A stretch of DNA of 64,000 bases from Streptomyces sp. NBC_00536 (GCF_036346295.1 NZ_CP107819.1:1178001-1242000); one strand, 5' to 3'. Counted from the stretch's first letter, positions 1 to 9,160 are shown. Notes: a model not told the origin generated them from the sequence alone. Translations and numbers: made by a program.

Positions 1-83
1 ACTCGCGCGTCACCGAGCCGCGTGACCGTACCGACGAAGCTCAGCGGCGTCTTCCGGATGAGTTCCCTCACGTCCTCAGGCAT
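1..83 (-). CDS. Hypothetical protein, N-terminal fragment (cut by window edge)
   Basis: Leftward gene whose start lies at 83 and whose body runs off the left edge. The visible 27 codons begin MPEDVRELIRKTPLSFVG and show no signal peptide or membrane segment. A strong ribosome site (GAGAGGAGG) sits 7 nt before the ATG, which supports this start. It lies 32 nt downstream of the small membrane-protein gene on the same strand, so the two probably form an operon. Too little is visible to assign a family. Confidence 0.6.
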   Translation of the reverse strand, partial: MPEDVRELIRKTPLSFVGTVTRLGDAR

Positions 84-115
84 GGCGATCCTCCTCTCGC
101 CTCAGCCCGGCTCCG

Positions 116-394
116 CTACCGCGAGGCGAGCGCGCCGGCTGGGTGGGTTCTGCGCCACTCCATCCGCGCGCCGAGGGCGCACAGGACGGTGACCAGGGCC
201 GTAACGGCCACGATGAGCCACTCAAGGGCGCCGCTCCCGGAATCGGGCTCGACGCCGAAGAGGAGCTCGATCCAGTCGCGCCAGACGAGCGTGACCAGGA
301 AGAGCAGCCCGGACAGGGTTCCCAGGGCGGTCTCCGCCCAGAAGCGCGTGCGGACCGGGCCCACAGGGTGGTGCTGGAGTCTGTGGAGGGCCAT
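116..394 (-). CDS. Small two-helix membrane protein
   Basis: A 92-aa protein with two hydrophobic segments, roughly residues 20-36 (around TLSGLLFLVTLVWRDW) and 57-75 (around WLIVAVTALVTVLCAL), and a basic C-terminus. An in-frame start exists further upstream, but the ATG at 394 is preferred because GAGGGGAGG precedes it and the upstream extension is low-complexity. It has no recognisable catalytic motif and I do not assign a function. It is the first gene of a probable two-gene leftward operon and is divergent from the cyclase gene across a 287-bp spacer. Confidence 0.65.
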   Translation of the reverse strand: MALHRLQHHPVGPVRTRFWAETALGTLSGLLFLVTLVWRDWIELLFGVEPDSGSGALEWLIVAVTALVTVLCALGARMEWRRTHPAGALASR

Positions 395-681
395 CGCGCG
401 GCCTCCCCTCTGTGACTGTGCCGGTGCGTCTCCCGTGCGGGGCACCGGCTCGGGGCAAGGGTTCGGGTCGCGGAGCCGCGACCTCGCCGCCGCCGGCGCC
501 CGTCAGAGGGAGCGGAGCGGCGTATACCTACGATGCACACGTACTACGTCCAGTCTCCGCGCGCCTGCAAACCCGGTCAAGGCCCGCCGGACGGCCCCGC
601 GGGTGTCCGGCCGCTGCCGGGAGCGGGTAGGGATGCGGAAACGGCGGGTCGCCCCGCCGCCCGCCGAGACTGGAGCGCCGC

Positions 682-1623
682 ATGCCCGTGAGCACCGACC
701 CCGCCGGGGTTCCCCGGGTGTCCCGGCGGGAATTCGACGCCCTCTTCGACTCGGTCCGTACGTGGGGGCGCTGGGCCGCGGCCGACCGGGGCGCCTGGAA
801 CCGGGTCACCCCGGATCATGTGCGGCGGGCCGCCGCCCTGGTCCGGGACGGTACGGCGGTGCCCCTGGGGCTGCCCTGGAACACCCGGCCCGGCCCGGAC
901 AACGCCAAGCCCGCCCTGCACTACATGTCCGACCTCGGCGATGTGGAGCCCCCGGAACCTGCCACCCACAAGGACTTCCTCGCCGTCGACTACCACGGCA
1001 AGGCGGTCAGCCACCTCGACGCGCTGTCGCACGTCGCCTACCGGGGGCTGCTCTACGGGGGCATCCCGGCGCGCGAGGTCATCGGCTCCGGCGGTGCCCG
1101 CTTCGGCTCGGTGGCGGCGCTGGGCCCGCTCGTGACCAGGGGCGTGCTCCTCGACCTGCCGGTCGTCCTCGGGACCGACTGGCTGGAGCCCGGACACGCG
1201 GTCCACGCCCGTGACGTCATCTCCGCCGAGCGGGCGCTCGGCGTCGCGATCGACGAGGGGTGCGCGGTTCTGCTGCGCTCCGGCCGGTTCCGGCGCCGCC
1301 GCGAGCTGGGTCCCTGGGACGTCGACGCGGCGAGCGCGGGTTTCCACGTGGACGCGATGCCCCTGCTGGCCGAGCGGGCGATCAGCCTGCTCGGCGCGGA
1401 CGGGGACAGCGACGTCCGGCCCTCCCCGGTCGAGGGCGTCCACTCCCCCGTGCACGCCCTCGCCGTCGCGGCCATGGGGGTGCCCCTGCTGGACAACCTG
1501 GACCTGGAGGCGCTGTCCGCCGCGTGCGCGGAGGCGGGGCGCTACGAGTTCATGATCGTCGTGACGCCCCTCGACGTCCCCGGCGGGACGGGATCACCGG
1601 TCAATCCGGTCGCTCTCCTGTGA
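682..1623 (+). CDS. Cyclase-family protein (putative metal-dependent hydrolase)
   Basis: A 313-aa protein of the cyclase / kynurenine formamidase-like fold. The key sign is the metal-binding HxDxxxH pattern at about residues 111-117 (in SHLDALSHV), preceded by a family-like region with HYMSDLGD and followed by glycine-rich loops. Family members hydrolyse amides or cyclise polyketide-like substrates using a divalent metal; the substrate here cannot be read. There is no signal peptide, so it is cytoplasmic. It stands alone, divergent from the small membrane-protein gene. A weak GGAG lies 7-10 nt before the ATG. A short tandem heptamer repeat starts at its stop codon. Confidence 0.8.
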   Translation: MPVSTDPAGVPRVSRREFDALFDSVRTWGRWAAADRGAWNRVTPDHVRRAAALVRDGTAVPLGLPWNTRPGPDNAKPALHYMSDLGDVEPPEPATHKDFLAVDYHGKAVSHLDALSHVAYRGLLYGGIPAREVIGSGGARFGSVAALGPLVTRGVLLDLPVVLGTDWLEPGHAVHARDVISAERALGVAIDEGCAVLLRSGRFRRRRELGPWDVDAASAGFHVDAMPLLAERAISLLGADGDSDVRPSPVEGVHSPVHALAVAAMGVPLLDNLDLEALSAACAEAGRYEFMIVVTPLDVPGGTGSPVNPVALL

Positions 1624-1642
1624 AGCGTGAAGCGTGAAGCGT
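1619..1642. repeat. Heptamer tandem repeat at the cyclase stop codon
   Basis: The heptamer GTGAAGC occurs three times head to tail from 1620, and the cyclase TGA stop falls inside the first copy. It is followed by an AT-richer stretch leading to the promoter region of the next gene. Similar short repeats follow the stop codons near 16296 and 26051. Confidence 0.75.
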
Positions 1643-1697
1643 CAAATAGCCGGGAGGCAAGTAGTCAGGAATATACTCAAACCTGACTGATTCGACT

Positions 1698-1742
1698 CAT
1701 CGCACGGAGCGACCGCGGATCATCGCTCGGAGCGACCGCGGA
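1698..1742. promoter_or_regulatory. 22-bp direct repeat upstream of the SpoIIE-type phosphatase
   Basis: Two 22-bp copies (1698-1719 and 1721-1742) differ at one base and are separated by one nucleotide. Each contains CGGAGCGACCGCGGA. The pair ends about 20 bp before the start codon at 1763. A tandem site at that distance could bind a regulator or lie in the 5' leader. No matching regulator is recognised, so function is inferred from position only. Confidence 0.5.
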
Positions 1743-1762
1743 CGCGCCGGGCGGTTAGGGAA

Positions 1763-4651
1763 GTGATGCAGATGGGGGTCACGGGAGAGCAGATAGGCCC
1801 CGCACGCTCCCGTGAGCGGTTCCTGGTGGGCGAGTCGGTCGAGACCGGCGTACGGAGCCCGATCCTGAATTCGTGGCTGCGCTGCCGGATGCTGGGGCTG
1901 TCACCGGACCAGACCGAGCTGCCGTACCGGGACGACTTCGATCCGGACAGCCGGCTCGTACGGGCGGCCCGTCCGGTCCTCGACCAGTTGCAGTCCCGGT
2001 TCTCCGGGAGCCGGATGAACGTCTCGGTCGCCGACGCGGACGGCACGGTGCTGCAACGCCGCTTCGGCGATCCCTCCCTGGCCCGGAGCCTGCCCCCCAT
2101 CCAGCGCGTGCCCGGCTTCGTCTTCGCCGAGCGGTTCGGCGGGACCAACGGCATCGGCCTCGCCCTGGCCGAGCGGGGCCCCATCCAGGTCTACGGCGCG
2201 GAGCACTTCGCCGAGCGCGCCCAGTCCAACGCCTGCTGCGCCATACCCATCCGTGACCAGCTCAGCGGGCGCATCGCGGGCGTGCTCTGCTTCGGGTACC
2301 CGCACGCCTACGAGCATCCGGCCCTCCCCGTCCTGCTCCGACGGGCGGCCGAGACGATCGAGCGGCGGCTGACCGAGCAGAGTTCGGCGCGCGAGCGCGG
2401 GCTGCTGCGGGCGTACCTCGATGCCGAACGGCGCGGCCTGTCGGGCGGGGGCGCCCAGGACGGGCACCACACCGGGCCGACCGCCCCGGCCCTGCGGTCC
2501 GGGTCCGGGTCCGGGTCCGGGTCCGGGTCCGGGTCCGGTGGGCTGAACGGGCTGGACGGCCTGGACGAACTGGTCGATCTCGAACTCGACCCGCACGATC
2601 AGGCGATCCTCAAGGAGAGGGCGACCGAGCTGATCTCCTCGTCCCGGCGGGCGGCCGTCGACGTGGTGCTCCCCCACGGCCGGGAGGCCACCTTGCTGAG
2701 CCGCCCCGTCACGAGCCGTTCCGGGGTGGGGGGAATGGTCGTCGAGGCCGTGCTCAGCAGCGACACCGCTCCGGTCCATCACCTCTCCGTCGCGCCCCGC
2801 CCCGTACCCTCCCGCGCCGGACCACCGGCCACCGGACCGTCGCCTGCCGGACCGCCGGCCACCGGATCACCGTCCGCCGGATCGCCGCCCCCCGGATCGG
2901 CACCCGCCGTCGGGCCCCGCCCCCGCATGGTCCGCGGCCTGGTGCTCGTGGGCGAGCCGGAGGTCGGCAAGTACGCCGTCGCGGCGCGGCGCCGCCTGGA
3001 GCTGCTGGCCGAGGCCAGCACGCGCATCGGCACCACCCTGGACGTGAACCGCACCGCCCTGGAACTCGCCGAGACGGCAGTCCCGGCCCTGGCCGACTAC
3101 GTCACCGTGGACCTGCCCGAGGCGGTGCTGCGCGGCGACGAACCCGCCGGTCCCGGGACCGACCTGTACCGGACGGTGGTCCACGGCATCCGCGACGACT
3201 GCCCCTTCCACCCGGCCGGACAGCACGTGGAGCTCGGCTCCGCGAACCCCGTCCTGCGCTGCCTGACCGAAAGCCGCACGTTCCTGGAACCCGAGCTGAA
3301 GTCCGCGGCCGGCTGGATCGCACAGGACCCCGATCGCGCCCGGCGGATCATGGCGCGCGGCGTGCACTCCCTGATCGCCGTCCCGCTGCTGGCCCGCGGC
3401 GTCCTCCTCGGCATCGCGAGCTTCTACCGCGCGCAGGACCCCGCCCCCTACGGGGACGACGACGCCCGGCTGGCCCAGGAGCTGGCGTCCCGCGCCGCCC
3501 TGTGCATCGACAACGCCCGCCGGTACACCCGGGAGCACGCCCTCGCCCTGGCGCTCCAGCGCAGCCTGCTCCCGCGCGGTCTGCCCGAGCAGGGCGCCGT
3601 CGAGGTCGCCCACCGCTATCTGCCCGCCGAGTCGGGAGTGGGGGGCGACTGGTTCGACGTCATCCCCCTGTCGGGGGCCCGGGTCGCCCTCCTCGTGGGC
3701 GACGTCGTCGGCCACGGGCTGCACGCGGCCGCCACGATGGGGCGGCTGCGGACCGCCGCGCGCACCTTCGCCGAACTCGAACTCGCGCCCGACGAGCTCC
3801 TCACCCACCTGGACAACCTCCTGGTGCGGCTGGACCGGGAGGAGGGCGACGACCACACCACGGGCAGCAGCACCGGCATCGTCGGCGCCACCTGCCTGTA
3901 CGCCATCTACGACCCCACCTCGCGGCAGTGCACCATGGCCCGGGCCGGCCACCTTCCGCCGGCCCTGGTCCGTCCCGACGGCACCGTGACCTTCCCCGAC
4001 CTGCCCGCCGGTCCCCCGCTGGGTCTGGGCGGCCTGCCCTTCGAGACGGCCGAGATGGAGCTGCCCCCGGACAGCACGCTCGTCCTCTACACCGACGGGC
4101 TCGTCGAGGACCGCCACCGCGACATCGACGTCGCCCTCGACGCGCTGCGGCAGGCGCTGGCCCATGCGGGCCGGAGCCCCGAGGAAACGTGCCGGGCGGT
4201 CATGGCCGCCATGGCGCCCGAGCATCCTCGCGACGACATCGCCCTGCTCGTCGCCCGTACCCACACCGTGCCCGCCGACCGGATCGCGACGTGGGACCTG
4301 CCGACCGATCCGGCGCGGGTGTCCGGCATCCGCGCCGCCGCCACCCGGAAGCTGTCCCAATGGGGCCTGGACGAACTCTCGTTCACCGCCGAGCTGCTGC
4401 TGAGCGAGCTGGTCACCAACGCGCTGCGCTACGGCACCGAGCCGATCCAGGTGCGCCTGATCCACGACCGCGCGCTGATCTGCGAGGTCTCCGACGGCAG
4501 CAGCACCGCCCCGCACCTGCGGCGGGCGGCCACCACGGACGAAGGCGGGCGCGGCCTGTTCCTCGTGGCGCACCTGGCCCAGTCCTGGGGCACCCGCTAC
4601 ACACCCCGCGGCAAGGTCATCTGGGCCGAATGCGCCCTTGATGCGACGTAA
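1763..4651 (+). CDS. GAF-GAF-SpoIIE/PP2C phosphatase with C-terminal anti-sigma-type ATPase domain
   Basis: A 962-aa multidomain cytoplasmic signalling protein. Residues about 15-220 resemble the N-terminal sensor of AcoR-type activators (RFGGTNGIGLALAERGP), but no sigma-54 AAA or Fis domain follows. A Gly-Ser tract (about 246-260) and a Pro-Ala-rich linker (about 350-390) separate this from a second GAF domain (about 415-595). A PP2C/SpoIIE phosphatase follows (about 610-830), with metal-binding acidic residues in GGDWFDV and VGDVVGHG. The last about 120 residues are an HATPase_c fold like RsbW/SpoIIAB (ELLLSELVTNALRYG and GGRGLFLV). Such proteins regulate sigma factors by phosphorylating or dephosphorylating anti-anti-sigma factors. 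GTG 1763, ATG 1766 and ATG 1772 are all possible starts. A sugar ABC transporter follows 96 bp downstream. Confidence 0.85.
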   Translation: MMQMGVTGEQIGPARSRERFLVGESVETGVRSPILNSWLRCRMLGLSPDQTELPYRDDFDPDSRLVRAARPVLDQLQSRFSGSRMNVSVADADGTVLQRRFGDPSLARSLPPIQRVPGFVFAERFGGTNGIGLALAERGPIQVYGAEHFAERAQSNACCAIPIRDQLSGRIAGVLCFGYPHAYEHPALPVLLRRAAETIERRLTEQSSARERGLLRAYLDAERRGLSGGGAQDGHHTGPTAPALRSGSGSGSGSGSGSGGLNGLDGLDELVDLELDPHDQAILKERATELISSSRRAAVDVVLPHGREATLLSRPVTSRSGVGGMVVEAVLSSDTAPVHHLSVAPRPVPSRAGPPATGPSPAGPPATGSPSAGSPPPGSAPAVGPRPRMVRGLVLVGEPEVGKYAVAARRRLELLAEASTRIGTTLDVNRTALELAETAVPALADYVTVDLPEAVLRGDEPAGPGTDLYRTVVHGIRDDCPFHPAGQHVELGSANPVLRCLTESRTFLEPELKSAAGWIAQDPDRARRIMARGVHSLIAVPLLARGVLLGIASFYRAQDPAPYGDDDARLAQELASRAALCIDNARRYTREHALALALQRSLLPRGLPEQGAVEVAHRYLPAESGVGGDWFDVIPLSGARVALLVGDVVGHGLHAAATMGRLRTAARTFAELELAPDELLTHLDNLLVRLDREEGDDHTTGSSTGIVGATCLYAIYDPTSRQCTMARAGHLPPALVRPDGTVTFPDLPAGPPLGLGGLPFETAEMELPPDSTLVLYTDGLVEDRHRDIDVALDALRQALAHAGRSPEETCRAVMAAMAPEHPRDDIALLVARTHTVPADRIATWDLPTDPARVSGIRAAATRKLSQWGLDELSFTAELLLSELVTNALRYGTEPIQVRLIHDRALICEVSDGSSTAPHLRRAATTDEGGRGLFLVAHLAQSWGTRYTPRGKVIWAECALDAT
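2496..2537 (+). repeat. Seven-copy GGTCCG microsatellite inside the phosphatase gene
   Basis: Seven perfect tandem copies of the hexamer GGTCCG encode alternating Gly-Ser in the linker between the first GAF-like domain and the rest of the protein. Because the unit is a multiple of three, copy-number change would alter linker length without breaking the frame. Confidence 0.9.
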
Positions 4652-4747
4652 CAGCCGTTGTACGGGCAATTGCTGCTTTCCTGCCAGTAGCATCCTGCCT
4701 GTCCCACCCTCCGAGAGGGGGATCCGAGGTCGGCCCCGGAGACATCC

Positions 4748-6331
4748 GTGCATGACGCTCACGACGCTTCCGACATGTCCGGTACTTCCGGCACCTCGCC
4801 GAACCGCCCGCCCGGGGACTCCGGCGGGGAACCGCTCGTGCGGATACGCGGTCTCGGCAAGCGGTTCGGCGGCACCGTCGCGCTGGAGGGGGTCAGCCTC
4901 GACCTCCGCGGCGGCAGCGTGCTCGCCCTCCTCGGCCCCAATGGCGCCGGGAAATCCACGCTGATCAAGGTGCTCGCCGGGGTCCACCGGGCCGACGCGG
5001 GCGAGGTGACGGTGGCCGGGCACCCGCTCGGGTCCGAAGCAGCGTCCGGAAGGATGTCCTTCATCCATCAGGACCTCGGCCTGGTCGAGTGGATGACGGT
5101 CGCCGAGAACATCGCCCTGGGGACGGGCTACCCGCTCCGCCACGGCCTGATCTCCTGGCGGCGGACCCGGGAGCGGTGCGCCGAGGCCCTGCGGACCGTC
5201 GCCGGACACCTGGACGCCGACGCCCGCATCGCGGACCTCGCGCCCGCCGAGCGGTCCCTGGTGGCCATCGCCCGGGCCCTCGCGCGGCGGGCGGAACTCT
5301 TCGTCCTCGACGAGCCGACCGCCACGCTCCCCGCCGCGGACTGCGCCCGGCTCTTCGACGTGCTGCACACACTGCGCGACCGGGGGCACGCCGTCCTGTA
5401 CGTCAGCCACCGGCTCGACGAGGTGTACCGGGTCGCCGACGCGTTCGCCGTCCTGCGCGACGGCCGCCTCGTCAGCGGCGGACCGCTCGCCGGGTACGGT
5501 CCCGCGCGCCTGGTCCATGACATCGCGGGCGGCGTACCGGCCCGGCGCGGGCCCGCCGCCGTCCTGCCCGCCGGCCGTCCTCCCCTCCTGAGCCTCGACG
5601 CCGTGACGACGCGGCGGACCCGGCCCGTCAGCCTGGATCTGGCGCCGGGGGAGATCGTCGGCATGGTCGGGCTGACCGGCGCCGGCCATATGCACCTGGG
5701 CCGCGCCCTCGCCGGCGCGCTGCCGCTGCTCGGCGGGCGGGCGCTGCTCGACGGCCGGCCGTACCACCCGCGCACCGTGGCCGCCGCCCTCGGCCGGGGC
5801 GTCGGCATCGTGGCCGCCAACCGCCAGGAGGAGGGCTGCGCCCCCGATCTGACGGTCCGGGAGAACTTCCTGGCCAACCCCCGGGCGGCCGGTGTGCCCG
5901 CGTGGCGCTGGCTCGGTCCCCGGCGCGAGCGGCGCGAGGCCGCCGCCCTGATCGAGCGCTACTCGGTGCGCCCCCGCGACAGCGAGGTGCCCCTCGCCAC
6001 CCTGTCCGGCGGCCATCAGCAGAAGGTCGTCCTCGGCCGGGCGCTGCGCGGCCGGCTGCGGCTGCTGATCCTCGAAGAGCCGACCGCGAGCGTGGACGTG
6101 GGCGCCAAGGCGGCGATCCACCGGTTGCTCGACGACGCGGCCGCCGAGGGCCTGGCGGTCCTGCTGGTGTCCACCGACTTCGAGGAGGTCGCGGACCTCT
6201 GCCACCGCGCTCTGGTCTTCGTCCGCGGATCGGTGGTGGCCGAGCCGGCGGGCGCCGCCCTGACGCCCGCCGAACTCACCCGTGCCGCCTCGGCCATGCC
6301 CGCGATCACCGGAAGCACGACGGCCCCGTGA
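4748..6331 (+). CDS. Sugar ABC transporter ATP-binding protein (RbsA/XylG type)
   Basis: A 527-aa protein with two fused ABC ATPase domains, the layout of the CUT2 family that energises uptake of ribose, xylose or similar monosaccharides. Domain 1 has Walker A GPNGAGKST (about residue 64), Walker B LFVLDEPTA (about 184) and a degenerate signature (LAPAERS). Domain 2 has the usual degenerate Walker A (GLTGAGHMHL), an intact signature LSGGHQQK (about 420) and Walker B LLILEEPTASVD. One intact and one degraded site per protein is typical of RbsA. The GTG at 4748 is chosen; its Shine-Dalgarno is weak. The stop overlaps the permease start (GTGA), so translation is probably coupled. Confidence 0.92.
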   Translation: MHDAHDASDMSGTSGTSPNRPPGDSGGEPLVRIRGLGKRFGGTVALEGVSLDLRGGSVLALLGPNGAGKSTLIKVLAGVHRADAGEVTVAGHPLGSEAASGRMSFIHQDLGLVEWMTVAENIALGTGYPLRHGLISWRRTRERCAEALRTVAGHLDADARIADLAPAERSLVAIARALARRAELFVLDEPTATLPAADCARLFDVLHTLRDRGHAVLYVSHRLDEVYRVADAFAVLRDGRLVSGGPLAGYGPARLVHDIAGGVPARRGPAAVLPAGRPPLLSLDAVTTRRTRPVSLDLAPGEIVGMVGLTGAGHMHLGRALAGALPLLGGRALLDGRPYHPRTVAAALGRGVGIVAANRQEEGCAPDLTVRENFLANPRAAGVPAWRWLGPRRERREAAALIERYSVRPRDSEVPLATLSGGHQQKVVLGRALRGRLRLLILEEPTASVDVGAKAAIHRLLDDAAAEGLAVLLVSTDFEEVADLCHRALVFVRGSVVAEPAGAALTPAELTRAASAMPAITGSTTAP

Positions 6332-7371
6332 CCCCCCGGTCCCCGCGCGGGCACGTCATCGGAACCCACGGTCTGCCGGTCCTGGCCGCCCTGCTCTTCC
6401 TGGTCTTCTCCGTCGTCCTGCCGGACACCTTCCCCACCCGGGACAACGTGTCCTCGATCCTCTCCAACCAGGCGGTCCCCGCCCTTCTCGCACTCGGGGC
6501 GACGATCCCCATCGCCACCGGCAAGTTCGACCTGTCCATCGGCTATGGGCTGGGCCTGGCCCACGTACTGGTGATGCACCTCATCGTCGAGGAGGGGACG
6601 CCCTGGCCGCTCGCCGCTCTCGCCGTCGTCCTCGGCGGGGCGCTGGTCGGCGCCGTGAACGGCGCCGTCGTCGAATTCGCCCGGATCGACTCCTTCATCG
6701 CCACGCTCGGCACCGGCAGCATCATGTACGCCCTCACCGGATGGCTCACCGACGGCAGCAGGATCGTGCCCGGCCCGGAAGGCCTGCCCGCCGCCTTCAC
6801 CAGCCTGTACGACGCCCGGTTCCTCGGTCTGCCGGTGCCCGCCTTCTACGTCCTCGCCACCGTCGTCGTCCTCTGGGTGGTGCTGGAACGGCTGCCGTTC
6901 GGCCGGTACCTGTACGTCGTCGGCTCCAACCCCCGCGCCGCCGACATCATCGGCATCCCCACCCACAGGTACTCCGTCTACGCCTTCGCCGGATCGGGCC
7001 TGGTCGTGGGCATCGCGGGGGTCCTCCTCGCCGCGCAGCAGCAGATCGGCAACCCGAGCGTCGGCCTGGACTACCTGCTGCCCGCCTTCGTCGGCGCGCT
7101 GCTCGGCTCCACCACGATCAAGCCCGGCCGCGCCAACGCGCTCGGAACCCTCGTGGCCGTCAGCGTGCTCGCCATCGGGCTCGCCGGGATCGGCCAGCTC
7201 GGCGCCCAGTTCTGGGCCACGCCGCTGTTCAACGGGGGCACCCTGCTGCTGGCGGTCGGCCTGGCCGGCTACGCGGCCAGGCGACGGCTGCGCACCCGGG
7301 CCGCGACGGACCCCCACCCGCCCGACGAACCTCCCGGGCCCTCGGCGGCGCGGACGGACGAAGCCCGATAG
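6328..7371 (+). CDS. Sugar ABC transporter permease (RbsC type)
   Basis: A 347-aa polytopic membrane protein with about eight to ten hydrophobic segments, the permease of the CUT2-type transporter. The family-typical stretch TIPIATGKFDLSIGYGLGL matches the conserved loop of RbsC/XylH-like permeases. It starts at GTG 6328, overlapping the ATPase stop by 4 bp. The hydrophilic C-terminal tail is Pro-rich. The solute-binding lipoprotein gene follows 26 bp downstream, completing the transporter. Confidence 0.9.
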   Translation: MTPRSPRGHVIGTHGLPVLAALLFLVFSVVLPDTFPTRDNVSSILSNQAVPALLALGATIPIATGKFDLSIGYGLGLAHVLVMHLIVEEGTPWPLAALAVVLGGALVGAVNGAVVEFARIDSFIATLGTGSIMYALTGWLTDGSRIVPGPEGLPAAFTSLYDARFLGLPVPAFYVLATVVVLWVVLERLPFGRYLYVVGSNPRAADIIGIPTHRYSVYAFAGSGLVVGIAGVLLAAQQQIGNPSVGLDYLLPAFVGALLGSTTIKPGRANALGTLVAVSVLAIGLAGIGQLGAQFWATPLFNGGTLLLAVGLAGYAARRRLRTRAATDPHPPDEPPGPSAARTDEAR

Positions 7372-7397
7372 AACCACTTACGCCGGTCAGGAGCACC

Positions 7398-8552
7398 GTG
7401 TACCCGAATCGCACCAGTGTCCTCGCGGCCGCGGCCCTGTGGGCGGCCGCCACCACCCTCGTCGCGGGCTGCGGAGGCGACTCGTCGCGGGCCTCTGACG
7501 CGGCCTCGGCCTCACCCCCGGCCGCCGGCTGCCCGGCCGCTCTCGTGCGTGCCAAGGAGGCCGTCGGGCGGGCCGAGCGCACCGGCGTCTCCTGGAACGG
7601 CCCCACGACCGGCCCCGAGGCGGTTCCCGACAAGGTCATCGTCTATGTCGCCCAGACCATGACCAACCCCGGTGTCGCCGGAGTCGCCAAGGGCGTCAGG
7701 GAAGCCGCTGCGGCCATCGGCTGGCAGGTCCGGGTGATCGACGGGGACGGCACCCCCGCGGGCATCCAGGCCGCGCTCAGCCAGGCGGTCACCCTCAAGC
7801 CCTCGGGCATCGTCATCGGCGGCTTCGATCCCCTGCTCACCGCGCAGCAGACCGCGCTGGCAGCGGCCGCGGGCATTGCGCTGATCGGCTGGCACGCGGT
7901 CGGCTCCCCCGGGCCGAGCACGAGTCCCCGGCTGTTCACCAACATCACCACGAAGGTGGAGGAGGTCGCGCGGGTCAGCGCGGACTGGGTCATCGCCCGG
8001 TCCGCGGGCGACGCCGGGGTCGTCCTCTTCACCGACGACTCCATCCCGTTCGCCCGCGACAAGTCCGAGCTGATCAAACGGCAGCTCGCGACCTGCCCCG
8101 GGGTGACACTGCTGGCGACCGAGAACATCCCCATCCCGGACGCGAGTCAGCGCACCCCGCGGGAGGTCTCCTCCCTGGTGTCCCGCTTCCGGGGCCGGTG
8201 GACCCACTCCGTCGCGATCAACGACCTCTACTTCGCCGACGCCGCCCCGGCGTTGCGCGGCGCCGGGCGCCCCGGCGAGGGGCCGCCCTTCAACATCGGT
8301 GCGGGCGACGGCGATCCTTCCGCCTTCCAGCGCATCAACAGCCGGGGTTTCCAGGCCGCCACCGTCCCGGAACCGCTGGCCCAGCAGGGGTGGCAGATCG
8401 TCGACGAGTTCAACCGCGCCTTCGCCGGCCGGCCCGCCAGCGGCTACGTCGCACCCGCTCATGTGGTGACGGCCGAGAACAGCGGCGGGGCCACGTCCTG
8501 GGACCCGCGGGGCTACCAAGAGGCGTACCGGAGCATCTGGCGGGTGAAGTGA
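7398..8552 (+). CDS. Sugar-binding lipoprotein of the ABC transporter (RbsB-like)
   Basis: A 384-aa secreted substrate-binding protein. It has a signal peptide with lipobox LVAGC, so Cys at about residue 25 would be lipid-anchored outside the membrane. The periplasmic-binding-protein type I fold is suggested by KVIVYVAQTMTNPGVAGV and the repeating alpha/beta pattern (IVIGGFDPLL, GIALIGWHA). Start GTG 7398 is supported by AGGAG 6 nt upstream. It is the third gene of the ATPase-permease-binding protein operon. The sugar cannot be read from sequence. Confidence 0.9.
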   Translation: MYPNRTSVLAAAALWAAATTLVAGCGGDSSRASDAASASPPAAGCPAALVRAKEAVGRAERTGVSWNGPTTGPEAVPDKVIVYVAQTMTNPGVAGVAKGVREAAAAIGWQVRVIDGDGTPAGIQAALSQAVTLKPSGIVIGGFDPLLTAQQTALAAAAGIALIGWHAVGSPGPSTSPRLFTNITTKVEEVARVSADWVIARSAGDAGVVLFTDDSIPFARDKSELIKRQLATCPGVTLLATENIPIPDASQRTPREVSSLVSRFRGRWTHSVAINDLYFADAAPALRGAGRPGEGPPFNIGAGDGDPSAFQRINSRGFQAATVPEPLAQQGWQIVDEFNRAFAGRPASGYVAPAHVVTAENSGGATSWDPRGYQEAYRSIWRVK

Positions 8553-8623
8553 CCCGGGGCCCGGCAGCCCGCCCGGTCCCGTGGACCGTGGACCGGAGCC
8601 GTGGGCCGTGCGAGGCTGGGGGC

Positions 8624-9160
8624 ATGAGCACGGGAGCCACCGCCCGCCTGGTGCTGCTGCGCCACGCCAAATCCGCCTGGCCCGACGTCGCGGACCACGA
8701 GCGGCCACTGGGCCCGCGCGGCCTGCGGGACGCGCCCGCGGCGGGCCGCTGGCTGCGCGATGCCGACTGCCTGCCCGCACTGGTCATCTGTTCCACCGCC
8801 CGGCGGGCCCGCGAGACCTGGGCACTGGCAGCCGGACAGCTCGGCGTCGAGGTCCCGGTGCGGTTCGACGAGCGGGTGTACGCGGCCGAGCCGGAGGACC
8901 TGCTGGAGGTGGTGTCCGAGGTACCGGAGGAGGTACGGACGCTGCTGCTCGTCGGCCACAACCCGGGCCTGGCGGACCTTGCCGTCAGCCTCGCCCAGGA
9001 GGCCGTGGACCCCACGGAGGCCGCGGAGATCGACCGCCTGTCCCAGAAGTTCCCGACCTCCGCGATCGCGGTGCTCGCCTGCCCCGGCCCCTGGCAGGAA
9101 CTCGCGCCGGGCTCGGCCCGCCTGACCCGCTTCGCCGTCCCCCGGGGCGCCGCCCGCTGA
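8624..9160 (+). CDS. SixA-type histidine phosphatase family protein
   Basis: A 178-aa member of the histidine phosphatase (phosphoglycerate mutase-like) superfamily. The catalytic RH motif is LLRHAKSAW (about residues 11-19) and the second catalytic His lies in VGHNPG (about 111). Small members resemble SixA, which dephosphorylates phosphohistidine, though many actinobacterial members have unknown substrates. It is cytoplasmic with no signal. It lies 71 bp after the ABC operon on the same strand and may be transcribed separately. Confidence 0.85.
   Translation: MSTGATARLVLLRHAKSAWPDVADHERPLGPRGLRDAPAAGRWLRDADCLPALVICSTARRARETWALAAGQLGVEVPVRFDERVYAAEPEDLLEVVSEVPEEVRTLLLVGHNPGLADLAVSLAQEAVDPTEAAEIDRLSQKFPTSAIAVLACPGPWQELAPGSARLTRFAVPRGAAR

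Noticed and set aside
2867..6205. A 1112-codon open frame on the minus strand
   Set aside because: It is antisense to the phosphatase and ABC ATPase genes, which have clear domains. Long antisense open frames are expected in DNA with about 90 percent GC at third codon positions.
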